64,000 bases of DNA from Opisthocomus hoazin. Taxonomy: Eukaryota; Chordata; Aves; Opisthocomiformes; Opisthocomidae. The notes under the pieces were generated by a model that was not told the DNA's origin, made no database searches, and saw nothing but the letters and a program-made list of their open reading frames with translations. A program made the translations under genes and the position numbers. Positions 13,701 to 26,687 of the stretch are shown piece by piece (positions within the stretch are counted from its first letter, which is position 1; each line of letters begins with the position of its first letter). The stretch covers positions 1,731,001 to 1,795,000 of the forward strand of contig NC_134453.1 in NCBI RefSeq assembly GCF_030867145.1. Reading direction: 5' to 3'.

Positions 13701-14435
13701 TTCCATTTGTCATTTGTCACTCTATTTTCTTTAGCTGGTTGTTTTTAAGAAGGAAGGGGTCGATTTTGTTAGCACCGCTTCCAAGAGCTGAGAAATCTCC
13801 TCGCCCTTTTTTCACAGCCAGCATTCTGGCAGCTGCTGTGTGGGGCGATTGCTGGATCAGTAGTTTATGGTGCCTCTCCCTGACTCCCAAAGCTCTGCGG
13901 GATGCTGATGGGCATTTTCTTTTCATTTGTGTTTGGTTTTTAATTGTATTTCCTTTGCCGGTGTTTGCTGCAATTAATCACCAGGATTTTGCTGCTGTGG
14001 TGCTCCCCGTTGAGCTTTGAAGCCCTTCGTGCTGCTGCTCTCCCCTGTGAGATGCTTAATGGAGGCTTTGAATATCTTGCTGATCTCTAGCTTAGGCACC
14101 TTGGTTTCCATACCTTTCTCTCACTTACTGGGTCCAATGGTGAGCCTTGCCACCCAACTACAAAAAGCACAAAGGACAACGAAGGATAGATCTCTAACGA
14201 ACTTTGGTGGGAGGCAAGCCAGGGTGTGCACTGGGGATTGCTTTCTATTCTGAGGCAGTGAAAGCCAATAGTTCTGCACCGTTAATATTAATGGTTACGT
14301 CTTGATCTGCTTCCCGGATTGACTTTCCTTCTGCGTTGCAGAGCTGGAAATTAGTCGGTATGAAACTTAGTTTTGGGAACAGCAGAAAATGGAAGAGGCT
14401 AAAAGAAATCATAGCTTCCATGGGTTTTATTGTAT
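10741..14435. other. Intergenic, no gene recognised
   Basis: Unique sequence. It holds an 11-bp doublet (CCGAGATGTCC) near 12261-12285 and a poly-T run near 13410-13422. Open frames of 60-115 codons here look random. Confidence 0.55.
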
Positions 14436-14545
14436 TTTATATTCTCCATATATTTATTATTTATTTTTTATATTTATATTTATTACATTATTATATATTA
14501 TTATATTTATAACAATATATTTATATTTATTATTCTCCATTTATA
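14436..14545. repeat. AT-rich low-complexity tract
   Basis: Nearly pure A/T sequence built from TATTTAT and ATTAT motifs; it is interrupted only by a few C residues. Confidence 0.9.
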
Positions 14546-17500
14546 ACCAAACCCCCTATTTGTTCACAAACCAGTTTATATTATCAACATTGGCTGTAGG
14601 CTGCCGTGGTTTTTTAAGTCTGAATGGATATTTCAAGCTGAAAGAAAGAGGAAAAGCACAGGGAAACAAAGTGAGAAGTTGTATAGCAACAGAAATGGGC
14701 TGTCGGGGAGTGCGAAAGACTCCGCTGCGAACGAGGGGCTTCAGGTCTCCGTTTGCTGCAGTTTCAGGAGGGCTTTGAGCCTTTCCCCCTCAGTCCTGAA
14801 AAAAAGATCTCCAATAGATAAAAATTAAGTTTGTTTTTTTTCTTTTCCACGTGTTTTGGGGTCTAAATACACTCAGTTTTTTAACACTATGTATGAATTC
14901 CCAGTAGCTGCGAAGACATCAGCAGTGTCATGTAGGCAGGACCCAGTCCTGGCGAAACCAGCATTTTCCACATGCCCAGTGATTTCAGTACTAAAGTTAC
15001 AGGCTGATTCAGCAGTCAGGGGTGGTTATAAAAACGCTGTTTCTAGGAAAAAAAAAAAAAAAGTATGTTTTTTCTACAAATGGTAGCATCACATTTTTCT
15101 GGACTTTCTCGTAGAAGCAAACTCCCACAATTTCAGGCAAAACGTTCCGTCCTTTTCCACTGAGCTCCTTTCCCGCATCAGGCCGTGCTCGTGCAGCTTG
15201 ACTCTGCCAGGCGCTGGGGACCCAGGCTCTATTCCTGGCTGCAGAGGTGACCCAGCGGGTCACCCCCTTGACATGTTTCACCCGTTTTTTTTAATTCCAG
15301 TCACTGGGTTGCACTCTTTGTCTAGGTCGGGAACAGAGTAGAGACTCTCTCTTCTTAAGTGCTTGTTTATCTGCCCGTCCCAAAGGACTCGCTGTGGCAT
15401 CCAAGACTTCTAGGTGCTGGTGGAAATGCTGTTGTTGGGAGATAATGGACAAATAAGCCACCACGTAGCGCAAGAGTGGAATGATTTCAGACAGGGTTAA
15501 GGTGCCTGCTGAGAATCAGCTGAAGCAGGCTCTTAAGCAAGTTGTCTGAAAACATTCCCTTTGCAGGAATTCACAGCCTGAGTCCCGTGAAAAATTCAAG
15601 ACAGAGTTACTAGTTAATTAAATTGCTGACTTTTTTTTTTTTTTCCACAAGGCAGCAATAAATAGATTCCTTTTTATGAAAATGAAATACAAAGTAATAA
15701 TGTCATTGAAAATAAATGTTGTAACTGCTAATGATCTCCTACTGCAAGAGAAGTGTCAAGTCATTTATTGAAAATAAACACAGAGAGGAGGCCGGGAAAT
15801 GGGTTACTACACTTTGGACGTAACCTTCATCTGGTTCCAGGCTCCAGTTCAGGCATGTTATTGCCAATCTACCAACTGAACAAGTAAAGAAATTACAGAA
15901 GAATAAATGTAAAATGGGAAAAGGTAAAAGGAAGCACTAGCACGCATGATGTAGTTCTTTGAAGACATGGTCTGAAATCTCTCAGGTCTTTCAGAAGAAG
16001 CACGTTGACTTCAATGGACGTAGGGTCAAGACTTCTAATCAAACTTTATTCCAATAAGCTCAGGAGAATCTGCACGGGGACAAACAGGCAGTGACGCCCA
16101 AGTGTGTTTTTTCTTTTGTAAGGGCTAACGTGCAGACCACGCCATTGGTACCTCCTAGACTCGCATGACCTCGTATAACTGAGGTTGCCCCCATTATCCT
16201 GTCATTTGGCAGCGCTGTATATTGAGGGAATAAAGAGAACGCTTGTTATGAAAGTGCCCATCACCGTGTTGATGTCTGCCTGTGTTTGCCTTCAGTGCAG
16301 CCCTGGCAGCCTTTCCAAACCTATTGCTGTTGTGTGACCGTTGCAAAGCCCTTTGGACCGCTGTTGCCAGCAGAAATTGCTCTGCGAAGAGGAAAACCAA
16401 GCCAGTACTGCCTGGTGCTTACGAAGACTGCAGAGAAGGCTTTTTTTCTCAGCATCTTTGCGACTATAAAGACAAGGAAGCAGAGAAGACCTCTGCCACT
16501 GAAGACCTCTGTCACTGTGCAACACCTTGAAGTCAACAAAAGCTCAAGGGCTGAAGTTTTGTTTTGTCTTTTCTTGACCTGGGAACCACAAGTCCTGCAA
16601 ACCTGTCACAACTTAACTTACTAAAACCTGAGGAAAGAAGCATGCCACACTGCTGTGAGGTATTGATTTCACTGACATTTTCAATCCTAAAGTATCATCT
16701 CTACCATGCTAATGTATTCTGAAGAACCATGCCAAAGATGGATGATTCTTAAAATGCTTTCAAAATCGGTTTATTTCTATTTACGAAGCTGGCCAGAAAA
16801 CACCCTATAACTTGTCTTCATCACCAGAAGCAAATTTTGTTAAATCTAAGTCTCTTCAGAGATTTGACCTGCAGTCCCACTCTGTTTTAACACCAAAAGG
16901 AATAAGAGCTGCAAAGCAGCAGGGACAAAAAAATAAATTCCACAGGGAACAAATAAACAATTAATGTATTTGACAATAAATATTTTGTATGAGCTCTTAA
17001 CAGCAGAAATATAACCCCTTTCCTTCCTGCTGATTGTTTCTTCTCTTTTTGCAGCTTGCAACAACGGCAAAAAAAGGCATGAGGATTATAAACCGCTCTG
17101 CTGGCTTTCACGCTTCCCAACCTGAAACTACCACCTGATGGAACGCACTCCTGATGGAAGAAGTGGGTTCACACCTCTGGAAGTCCACGAGCTCCCAAGC
17201 CCTGGAGGCCAGATCTGCGTTGCGGGGAGGTGCCAGCCCACCCCTGCTCACCCACAAAGCTCTGCTCCTCAGCCTGGACCCCGCTGATCGCGGGTCCGAC
17301 TGCTCCAGTTCTGACAATCTAGGGTTTCACATCAAGATTGTGCTTTTTACTGGAGGTAGAATGCAGCCAAACACATCTCACAAGGTATGAAGTTAAATGG
17401 ATGAAATTACATGGCCTCTGTTATGAAGGTCAGACCAAATAATCCAGCATGCATAAACCTAAGAGCTAGACCAAAGGTTAATAACTAGCCCAGTGCCTCA

Positions 17501-18160
17501 TTTTGCTCAGGCTTTAAAATATATGTTTTACATGAAATATGATTTCATGCCAGTATGAAAAGTCTTTCACATAATCCTTTCTCATCCCCAGTCCCTTGTT
17601 TCATCCCCATACACAGTTGCTGTGGGTTTTCATGATGAATTATGGCCTGGTTGTGAAGGTGCTGGTTCTGCACCCCTGAAGGACTTAGCTGGATGTCCAG
17701 CCTTGGCTTCGCAGCCCTGCAGCACATCCAGAAGCTCTCGGGCCAGGTAGCTCACTACCTCCTTCTCCCCAACGTGCTTGTCTTGGCTGGAGCTGCCAGC
17801 AAAGGTAGTTACCACCGCCAAATATGTGACTGTATTCCCTTGTGAGCTCCACATTTCATACAAATTATTGAAAAGCCATTGGGAATTAATGCTTTTGAAT
17901 CCTTATCAATATGGGTTACCTTGCTTGTGGGCTGAATAACCAGTTCTAACAGCCATTAGGCATCTACGCACCTTGCTGCAGGTTTCAACCCTCGTATTCA
18001 GTCCTAAAACTCACATGAGTTTAATTCATTAGAAGCTTATGCTTGGTCAGAAGAACCTTCGGGTTATCCGTGTGTGCCAGGAGTGTGCTGGTGACAGATT
18101 TCCAAAGTTATAGTTGTATCTCTCTACCTTTGGCAAAACAGGATATTGATATTAGTTTGT
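14546..18160. other. Intergenic, no gene recognised
   Basis: Unique sequence with A14 and T14 homopolymers near 15047-15062 and 15631-15646. Overlapping open frames on both strands around 16282-16624 are shadows of one another and match no family I know. Confidence 0.55.
17398..17455 (+). repeat. Possible ancient CR1 3'-end relic
   Basis: ATGGATGAAATTACATGGCC, TGTTATGAAGGTCAGACCAA and ATAATCCAGCATGCAT resemble the widespread reptilian CR1 ending (ATGGCCTGTGTTATGCAGGAGGTCAGACTAGATGATC, shortened here in memory). The similarity is short and this call is tentative. Confidence 0.35.
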
Positions 18161-18320
18161 GAAATTATTATTATTTCTTTATTATTAATAATTACAGGAT
18201 AACATGTAATATAATATAATTTAATATAATATAATATACATATATTATACATATAATTATATATACTATATTATTAGATACTGATTAATAATTATTATTA
18301 ATCATTATTATTATCTATTG
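18161..18320. repeat. AT-rich low-complexity tract
   Basis: ATTATT, TAATATAATA and ATATACATATAT motifs fill about 160 bp with almost no G or C. It could contain a degenerate TATAA-type microsatellite. Confidence 0.9.
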
Positions 18321-18829
18321 TTGTTCTTTTTGATGTTGTTATAAAGATGATGATGGTGCCACCACCAGCAGTTCATCCATCGGGAGGTCACACACAGGTT
18401 CTGGGAAACATGCTGCCATCCAGCAAAGTAGGGGAAGAAACAGTTCTGTGGAAGCTTCCACTAAAGCCATCACTGACTAGTCTTGACTTTAATTCTTGGA
18501 AGTATTTTATGCAAATCTGGGTTTGTTTCTTACCAACAGTCTGTAATAATTCAGCTCCTGACGTCTTTAGAAACTCCCTCTTCTTGCCCAGAGGGTTTGG
18601 TCAGAGGATCAGGACAGCAGGTCAGGCTCTTCCAACGCTGACCACTGCGGTGGGTTTCTGATGGGAGACCTGGGAAGAGGCATGTGAGCAGAAAGCCAAG
18701 CCACCCACAGCTCCTTCCATCCATCCTCAGCTCACTTTGTTTTTGCAAGCTGGCAGGAGCTGCTGGCTGGACCAATATAAATGATGGCTGTTAGGATTAT
18801 GAGAAAAAGAAACAGCCACCTAGAACAAA

Positions 18830-18863
<34 letters not shown>

Positions 18864-21800
18864 GACCCTGGCTTGCTTTGGAGCTTACCACAGAGCATGA
18901 TAAGTATACAAAGATTCAGATATAAGCATTGTGTCACTCTTACCACTCCAGCAATTCCCTCATATATTAGATTTAGTGGCAAATTAAGCACTAACTGTTG
19001 GAGTAGGAAGGCTGGAATCGTTTCTCTTTTGCAATAAGCAGCTCCCTCCCCTTCTGCCAGGTCTTTCTGGAACTGTGTCTTCAGTCCACTTCATACCTAT
19101 TTCATCTTTCACCCTTGGGATGCTTCCAGGCTTTCTTTCTCTCCAAAGCAGAACTTCAGCACCTTTTACTCGACCTTCGCAAAAGCTAAAGGTTTTTTTG
19201 GACACTGCGTGTCTTCGAGCTGCAACGGAGCCAAAGAAACGTAGACAGTGTTGGCTGTGTTCCTCCCCTTGCTGTCTCAGTCTCTTTCTCTTGGCTAATT
19301 TAAAAAATTCCTGCTCTGGTGCTTGATGGACAGGTTGTCACTCACCTTAGCTTTGATCCTAGGAGATGACATGCATATATTTAATTCTGCATGCTTTAGA
19401 AGTCTGTTCACTTCAAAATTAAACACGTCAACATGCTGTTCGTTGGATCAAGGTCTACGGTCACCTTGTCTTATTCTGTTCGGTCATTTTTACAGCTGCT
19501 GCTGTTCCTCACTTACCTTTGGAAAGTATTCATCAAAGATTTTTGAACTTCAGTCTCTCCTAACCAAAGTTAATGGGAAAGCTGATCCTAAATTCAGTAG
19601 AAGCAGGGTCAAGGCTCTTCTTCCAAGACTTTAAAGAAGAATGTCTGTTTTGGATTAATTTTCTTTCCTCATTGAACGCTGTACTCAAGAGTGGGAATTC
19701 ATCAGGAGATCTCCCTCTCAGGCAGGATACTTCGCCCACTTAAAAATTGGTGTCTCACTGTGAAGTGATCACACGGTCCTTTTAGTCTAAAGTTTCTCCT
19801 TTCTTTGCTTCTGCAAAACACCTGTACCCAGCTCATCATTTTGGGGCTGCTCAAGCTTTGAGTGCTTCTTTCTTTTTTTCCATTTTTCATCACGCACTTC
19901 CAATCCGCCGTGCAATCAAGCATGCAGCTCCTAATCTTGAAGGAACATTTCAAAATGAAGATTTGTGGAGCACCGAGCTGGTTGTTAAAATTTAGAGCAA
20001 GGGTATCGGAGCTATTTCAGCCGTGGACCTCATGGAGGACCTTGGCAATGAGCTGCAGCCAGATCCTGCCCATGCCCCTCTCAACTTTCTGCCATCTTCA
20101 TCCCTTCCATGTCCTAAAAGCAACCTGTGGGGTACCCCTGGCTGGAGACACTTCCAAAGTTTCTTACTGTGAAGAACCACAGTTTGCTGGGTGTTTTTTT
20201 CTGTTGAAAGGGCCTCAAAAGCTGCAGTCAAATCACTTTTATGCTGCGTGCGCTTGGAGGAGGTGGGTGACAGATGGGATGCCCCGAGTGGGGACCTGGG
20301 TCATGGGTGTGTGGTGCTTCCAGACAGAGGGGCCACCCATCCATCAGACACGAGGGCATGAAAACCTGGCTTTACACTGCCGTAGGGACAAGCTACAGGT
20401 TGAGTGTCTTGACCGTGGAAGACAGACAAAGAACACAACCTCAGATCTTCAGGTTTGTGGGTGAAAACAAATCCAAGGCAAACAAGCACTGTGGTATCAG
20501 ACAAGGAGCAAAAGCAAGAAGCGTGGACCTTCTCATATGCCTCACCAAAAGGGTTATTTTTTCCCCATCTTTCCTCCCTGCCCCCCCCCAAAATTAACCA
20601 AAAAAGCCCACTTCAAGAAGTTACATTCTGTGAGACTCTGACATCCCACCTCTGCTACTTCTCTACTCACAGAAGAAAGTTCCCCCCCCCAAAAAAAAAG
20701 CACTTAACTGCTCCAAAATACAATACTTCTGCAATGGCCTTCGTCACTTTTTTTAAAGGTACATGTGCTTGCTGTGGCAGATCACAGACGGCTCCGTTCG
20801 TGCAGGCTCCGTTCCTCAGGCTGGACAATCAGCTTCATGCTGGTTCCTCAGCAAGCCCTTCTATGGGGACACAGCTGGGGCTGGGCACAGCCTGTCCTGC
20901 ACCCCAGTCCCCCCAGAAAAATCACCAGCAAGGGAGTAGATGGAAAAGTGGATGATTGTGTTCTCCATAACCCAAACCACGTGCCTGTCCCATGCCTGCA
21001 AGTCTGTTAAGACAGAAAAAACCAAATCATGTTTGAAAAACGTGGTACTGGAGGAGAGAGGCTGTGTGAGCAACAGCGGGAGCCGCTCCCAAGCTGCCGA
21101 CGAGAGGAGGGGGATCGGCAGGGTGTGAAACAGGGAGCAGCAGATCGCTGAGGACTCCGTTATAGCTTTGCAACGCGGGCAAAGAGCTGCATCTGCTGGT
21201 CCCAGGAGCAGAGCTGAGAGCTGACCGCTTTTCTTTTACCACTTCAGCCACTGAAATTATTGAAAAATATTTTGGGTTTGGATCAAAAATTCATGCAGAT
21301 CTCACCAGAACAAAAAAAAAAAAAAAGAGGAAATAAACCCTTTCATCTGCATCAAGTGTTAATGAGGTCTGGAAAACCATCTCTTTTACATTTGAGGAAG
21401 CCCTAAAATATGCAGAGGAGTGAAGGGCTCGATTCACACGCCTGCGGGTGATGGAGGTGCGTCCCTCATGTGCCCGGGAGACCCCCTTGGCTTCTGCAGC
21501 TGGGACATCCCGGGAGTCACAGCGTGACTGAATCGGGATTGCCGCGGGCGATGAGCTGACCCTTTGAGAAGCCTGGGTAACATTAGTCTTGTTATTCCGT
21601 GATATGGAAAAAAACCAGGCTCGAAATTATTGGTGAGTCCCCACCGCGGTGCAGCATTCAGCAGGTGAACGTGGCTGGTGTTTTGAAGACAAGTCTGGGT
21701 CTGCCTTGGCCTCTGGCAAATAATTGTTATTCTACATCTTTCAAATCTGTTATTAAACATCAAAAACAGAAGAAAAACTGTTAAAGCATTTGAAAAACAA

Positions 21801-22570
21801 AGAACTAACAAAAGACATTCATATTAACAACATCCTTTATTCTGTCTTTAAATGCTGAGGGTTTAAAAAAAAAAAAAAATCCTGTTTGAAAACCTCTTGG
21901 ATGGCACTGAAGATGGGAAATAAAAAAGTTTCCTGAAACAAGCTGGAGTGCTTGTTAGTGCAGTGGTTTTCAAAGTCCTGGGCTGCTTCCCTGCATACCA
22001 ACCAAGACTAATGAATGCATAAAAGGGGAAGAGAATAAACAGCAAAATTAGAAAATATTCTTTTCTATTTCTGCCTCTTCAGGCACCTTCACCACTGGAG
22101 AACACAGCCATGGGCCGTGCCCACCAACCGTCCCAAGCCCTGCAAACTTGCAACAGCTTTGGGCTCTCTTGCGCCTGGCTGCCTTGTTTGGTTGCAGGCT
22201 TGCAGCAATTTTATAAAGTGCCTTTATATTGCAAAGTGACCTTGGCTGGCCAAACCAGATCCTCACTGCGTGGAAAGCAAGAAGGGAGAGGTATAAAGAA
22301 AAGAAATAAAACCAGAAGGAAGAGCTTACAGCAGCAATTATACATTTTGCATTAGAGGAGTCATATGGGACTTGGACAAAGCCAGAGAAAGAAGAGAACA
22401 GTCACATTGTCCCCAGCCTCTGGTTTGGTGCCATAAAAAAAGGTAAAATCCAGATGGCAAAAGCCCATTGAGGTTGTTGTCTCAGGACGTGGTTTGGCTT
22501 TCCTTTTAAGGCGATGCTGACTCCAAAAATTGTCCTGCCCTGCCCTCCTGCCTCTTCATCACACCGTGCT
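18321..22570. other. Intergenic, no gene recognised
   Basis: Unique sequence apart from the (ATT) microsatellite at 18831 and C9/A9 homopolymers near 20581-20589 and 20682-20699. The 200-codon plus-strand frame at 19862-20464 begins at a non-ATG codon, lacks low-complexity bias but shows no domain or family resemblance, so it is not called. Confidence 0.55.
18831..18863. repeat. (ATT)11 microsatellite
   Basis: Eleven uninterrupted ATT units, 33 bp. A perfect trinucleotide array of this length is normally length-polymorphic. Confidence 0.97.
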
Positions 22571-22986
22571 CCATGGTGGACTCCAAGCCTACAAGCACTT
22601 GTCGTCTCCTGTTGACCAGTTTCCATGGTGGGCTCCAAGCCTACAAGCACTTGTCATCTCCTGTTGACCAGTTTCCATGGTGGGCTCCAAGCCTACAAGC
22701 ACTTGTCATCTCCTGTTGACCAGTTTCCATGGTGGGCTCCAAGCCTACAAGCACTTGTCATCTCCTGTTGACCAGTTTCCATGGTGGGCTCCAAGCCTAC
22801 AAGCACTTGTCATCTCCTGTTGACCAGTTTCTATGGTGGGCTCCAAGCCTACAAGCACTTGTCATCTCCTGTTGACCAGTTTCCATGGTGGGCTCCAAGC
22901 CTACAGGCACTTGTCATCTCCTATTGACCAGTTTCCATGGTGGGCTCCAAGCCTACAAGCACTTGTCATCTCTTAATGACCAGTTT
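22571..22986. repeat. Minisatellite, 52-bp unit, exactly 8 copies
   Basis: Copies start at 22571, 22623, 22675, 22727, 22779, 22831, 22883 and 22935, each beginning CCATGGTGGGCTCCAAGCCT (CTATGG in copy 6) and ending GTTGACCAGTTT. Differences are few: copy 1 has GGACTCC and GTCGTC, copy 7 has ACAGGCAC and CTATTGACC, copy 8 has TCTTAATGACC. The central copies are practically identical, which indicates recent homogenisation. The 52-bp period is not a multiple of three and no coding frame spans it. Confidence 0.98.
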
Positions 22987-25900
22987 CTGATGCACCGGGT
23001 TTGACTCACTGGTTTTGGGTGCTGCACCACTGCTGCTTAGAAGACCTCAGTGGGCTTAGTGGAGAAAACATCCCATTGGTAACCTATTTGCTTGCGATAA
23101 TCTTTCTTTCTGCCTTTAATTCTTGCTGCTCCCTGCGTATACTCTCTTCTAGGAGAGGCTGAGCAGAGTTGCTGTGGTCTCAGCAGCGCAGAAGCCCATC
23201 TCCTCCACGCCACCGGCACGTGGGTGAGTGGTACCACAGCCACCTTCCCTGCGCACCGTGATGCCTTCGGGGGCTACAGAGGGAGCCAAGCTCTAGGAGG
23301 GGACGCTACGCAGATTTATGGCTTCTGTGGGATCGCCAGATACATTGGGAAGAGTTCCCTGCCGGATTGCAACTTCTGTTCTTCCCCATAAATTAACTTG
23401 CCTTCAAGAGAGGTGTCTGCAAACAAGATTGTCTCTAACGAGCTTATTCCCCGAGCATATTTTGGAAGAGCACCCATCTTCTTTAGCAGCACCTCCTTCT
23501 CCTTATGAGTGTTGTTTTTATGCAGCTGAATTTGTGGTGGGGGCTTAAGGGACCAAAAAATAAGCAGAAAGTTCACTTAGGTGATTCGTGCCTGAGCAGT
23601 GCGTTGGGGTACAGGGGAAACAGTCAGCACTGGAAGCAGAAGGAAGGATTTTACATTGCCTGAGTGCCCTCCAGCCCTAAGAGAGACAGCTTTACACACA
23701 CAAACGGGCTCTTTGCACAGTGGCTATAAAGGATACCAAAAACCAATTCCAGCACCAAACTCCTGCAACAGCTGGAAGGGAGCATCCTGGGGCAAGAACT
23801 AAGCTTGTGGGGTAGGTATTGCTTTTTATTTGGGTATGTCATGATGCACAGAGGCAGACTCATTCTGCTCATTAATAATTATTTCAGTTGTGCCCGAATA
23901 CAGATGTTTTGGTTGGGAAACAGATGCCCTAAGCCCCTGACCCGTGTGCCAGGAGGGGGAGGATGCTCAGTGCTACTCACCCTCTCCTCTCTGACTCCCA
24001 TCACTTCCAATCTCCACAAAACCCAGAGCTTTTTCTTAACGGAAAAGTTTCTGAGCATGTATACCACGTTATTTTCCACTCAGATTCTCAGAAAAGAGCG
24101 AGGTAGCTTAAATCCTTTGAGATTCAGTTACTACACTCAGGTGCCTTTGAAAATCCCAGTTTTATGTAACAGTACTGTGAGTTTTCTAATTTTCTCAGTC
24201 TACTCTGACTCAGACGTTCGCACACGTGAGTCCCTCGCACAGAGGGGGGCTGCTTGTTTATTTAGCAGTGGAAAGCGTTAGCCTGAAGACAAGGAGTTGT
24301 TTTACAGGGCTTAGGAAAGTCCTACATGCTGGGTCACACTACAAAAAGGTATGAAAATAAAACCCAGAAGACCACAGACGGTGCCATCCGTTGCCTGTGA
24401 CTAAAACTGAGCAGTCCCTTGAGTGGATTAGTCTTCAAACACGTTTTTGTGGAAATCTGGGCTACCTGAAGCACGAGCTGCGGCTCGGACTCCTGCTCCC
24501 GTGGTGCAACGCAAAGGCATTTTATTCAAAGGTGTAACTGTATTTGAAGCTCTGATGCTTCAGCTGGAGCCGTAGCTAAACCGGCTTCATTTTCTGCTGC
24601 CCGTGCCTTGCAGGTGGCCGGGGTTTGTGCTGAGCTTCCAAACCTGGCTGCTCTCCCGGAGGGAGGGAGCAAATGCACTTTTAGCCTCTCGTACGCCTTT
24701 AGTCTCGCTGCTTCAAAACGCATCGGCAACCCCCTCCAGGTAATAAAATTGATGCAGGAACCGCTGCGTAAGTCACTGATCAGTGCAATGTAGAAAGTCC
24801 CTCCAGCCCTCAAAGCTGTGTGAAATCCCTCCTTGGCATGAGGGTCCTTTCTAGAACTGTGAGAGATTTTCTGGCTACTTTGCTTTAAACTGAGACGTCT
24901 TCAGAAAAGATTCCCTAAGGTTGAGGCGGAAAAAAAAAAAAGTTGGTAAAGACAGGGAACCAAAGACCCAGCAGATAATACTGCAAAGACCTGTTATCCA
25001 TATGGCTCTGAGTTGCAGTCAATATTCTCCTTTAATAGGATTATTTCTTTGTCAGATATTTATATTCTCCTGCATGGAAAGTTTATAGAACATGCAGTAT
25101 TGATATATTAGTGCCAAGCAGATTTATTCATTTAGCTGCTCAAATACTTGTTGTAGCCCTGCCGGGAAGGGAAGATTTTTCTCAACTTAATAGTCTTTTT
25201 CCTTATCAGATATTCATTTAAATGGTTTGCCTATAAATACAGGACATGTTGAGACACGTATGCTATAAATATTTCAGAAGATTTATGCTTGCATTAGGCA
25301 TTCCTTTAGCTGGCCATTAATGTATTGCAGCTACTACAGCCAATTTAAAACAAAAACAATAACTCTAGTTATCGATAATAAAAAGTTGACTTGGTTTGAG
25401 CGAAGAAAATCACAGCCCCCCTCCCTCCCATCACAGGGGGGTTGCATGTGTCTCGGCACGTGCCCGCCATTCAGCTGGCTTTGCCCCATGAGGCTTGAAG
25501 ATGGAGAAGACATGGCGATGTTTGCCGTCTCGTAGTGTGCCCGTTGAGCGGAGACGCGGTGAGGCCAAGCCACAAAAGTGCAGGTAATCAGCAAATTTTA
25601 GCCCTGGGGCTGCAGGTCCCAGCACATACATGGAGGGAGAAGCAAGGCTTTGATTAATGATGTCACATGGTACTTGTGTCACCTCCGCAATCAGTGTCTG
25701 GCTTCTCCGTTCCCTTGTTGGGTGGTGTTCTTTGCAGAGCAGCCATGCTGACGACAGGAAGAACCGTTCGAGGAGTCACAGCTACTCTCAGTCGCTAACA
25801 GCAGGAAAACGGTATGGAGTCCTCAGGCTGTGCGTCTGAAAGTCGTCCTGCAAAGCTGGCAGAGCTACGGGAGATACCTCCACCCTTCTGTCTGCAGGAC

Positions 25901-26070
25901 TCCATGTCGCAGTGGGACCAAGAGGCATAGAGTCAGTGTAACACAGTCAAGCGCCCTCCTGACAGTGCTGGCTTGATTTTGAGGGAATCTCCAGGTACAT
26001 CTGCATCTTTGGTCTTGCTGGAACAATTTGCAGCTGTAAAATACGTGTCCACTGAATGACGCTGGGCTTA
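22987..26070. other. Intergenic, no gene recognised
   Basis: Unique sequence. The interval 24990-25330 is AT-rich with TAAT, ATATTTAT and TTTATTCATTTAG motifs and could be a conserved non-coding element. A short block at 24140-24165 (GGTGCCTTTGAAAATCCCAG) has the wording of an old amniote interspersed repeat. Confidence 0.5.
24990..25330. promoter_or_regulatory. Candidate AT-rich conserved non-coding element
   Basis: The block is rich in homeodomain-type cores (TAAT/ATTA), has no repeat similarity and no coding frame. This composition is typical of vertebrate enhancers near developmental genes, and DCC is one. Conservation cannot be judged from a single sequence, so this is only a pointer. 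Confidence 0.2.
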
Positions 26071-26328
26071 ATCACAGAATCACAGAATCACAGAATAGTA
26101 GGGGTTGGCAGGGACCTCTGTGGGTCACCCAGTCCAACCCCCTGCCCAAGCAGGGTCACCCACAGCAGGCTGCACAGGACCTTGTCCAGGCGGGGCTTGA
26201 GTATCTCCAGACAAGGAGACTCCACAACCTCCCTGGGCAGCCTGTTCCAGTGCTCTGTCACCCTCAGAGGGAAGAAGTTCTTCCTCATGTTCAGACGGAA
26301 CTTCCTGTGCCTCAGTTTGTGCCCCTGG
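26071..26328 (-). mobile_element. CR1 LINE 3' fragment
   Basis: It starts with three ATCACAGA tail repeats on the plus strand, then GTAGGGGTTGGCAGGGACCT and GTCACCCAGTCCAACCCC, and is truncated after CTCAGTTTGTGCCCCTGG. About 258 bp, carrying only the last codons of ORF2. Confidence 0.97.
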
Positions 26329-26594
26329 ATGTGTCTAATTTCATCCCTCCTAGTGACAGACATAGAAGAGCCCTGATAAACACCTACAATACAAACAAGG
26401 TCTGCCTGAAACAGGGGTAGCTCTTCCCTTCTTCCTCTCCTCCATCCTTCTCCCCAGAAATGTTCTCCTTGACAAATGCATGCAGGTCTCTACTGGTGGA
26501 ATGGGCTTCTCGCAAATATGGAGAACAAAAGTATTGAACTGGATTACTGTCTTATTAATAGTTGGTTGCATTCCCCCCCGATCAGCAGAGAGAT

Positions 26595-26687
26595 ACAGAA
26601 TCACAGAATCACAGAATAGTAGGGGTTGGAAGGGACCTCTGTGGGTCATCTAGTCCAACCCTCCTGCCGAAGCAGGGTCACCTACAG
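26595..26687 (-). mobile_element. CR1 LINE 3' terminal fragment
   Basis: About 93 bp: ACAGAATCACAGAATCACAG, GTTGGAAGGGACCTCTGTGG, TCATCTAGTCCAACCCTCCT and GCCGAAGCAGGGTCACC. It was truncated almost immediately upstream of its tail. Confidence 0.95.

Noticed and set aside
19862..20464. 200-codon plus-strand open frame
   Set aside because: No start ATG at the listed beginning, no recognisable family, isolated in intergenic sequence.
22571..22986. Regularly spaced repeats considered as a CRISPR array
   Set aside because: The 52-bp units are contiguous without unique spacers, and the genome is vertebrate; it is a minisatellite.
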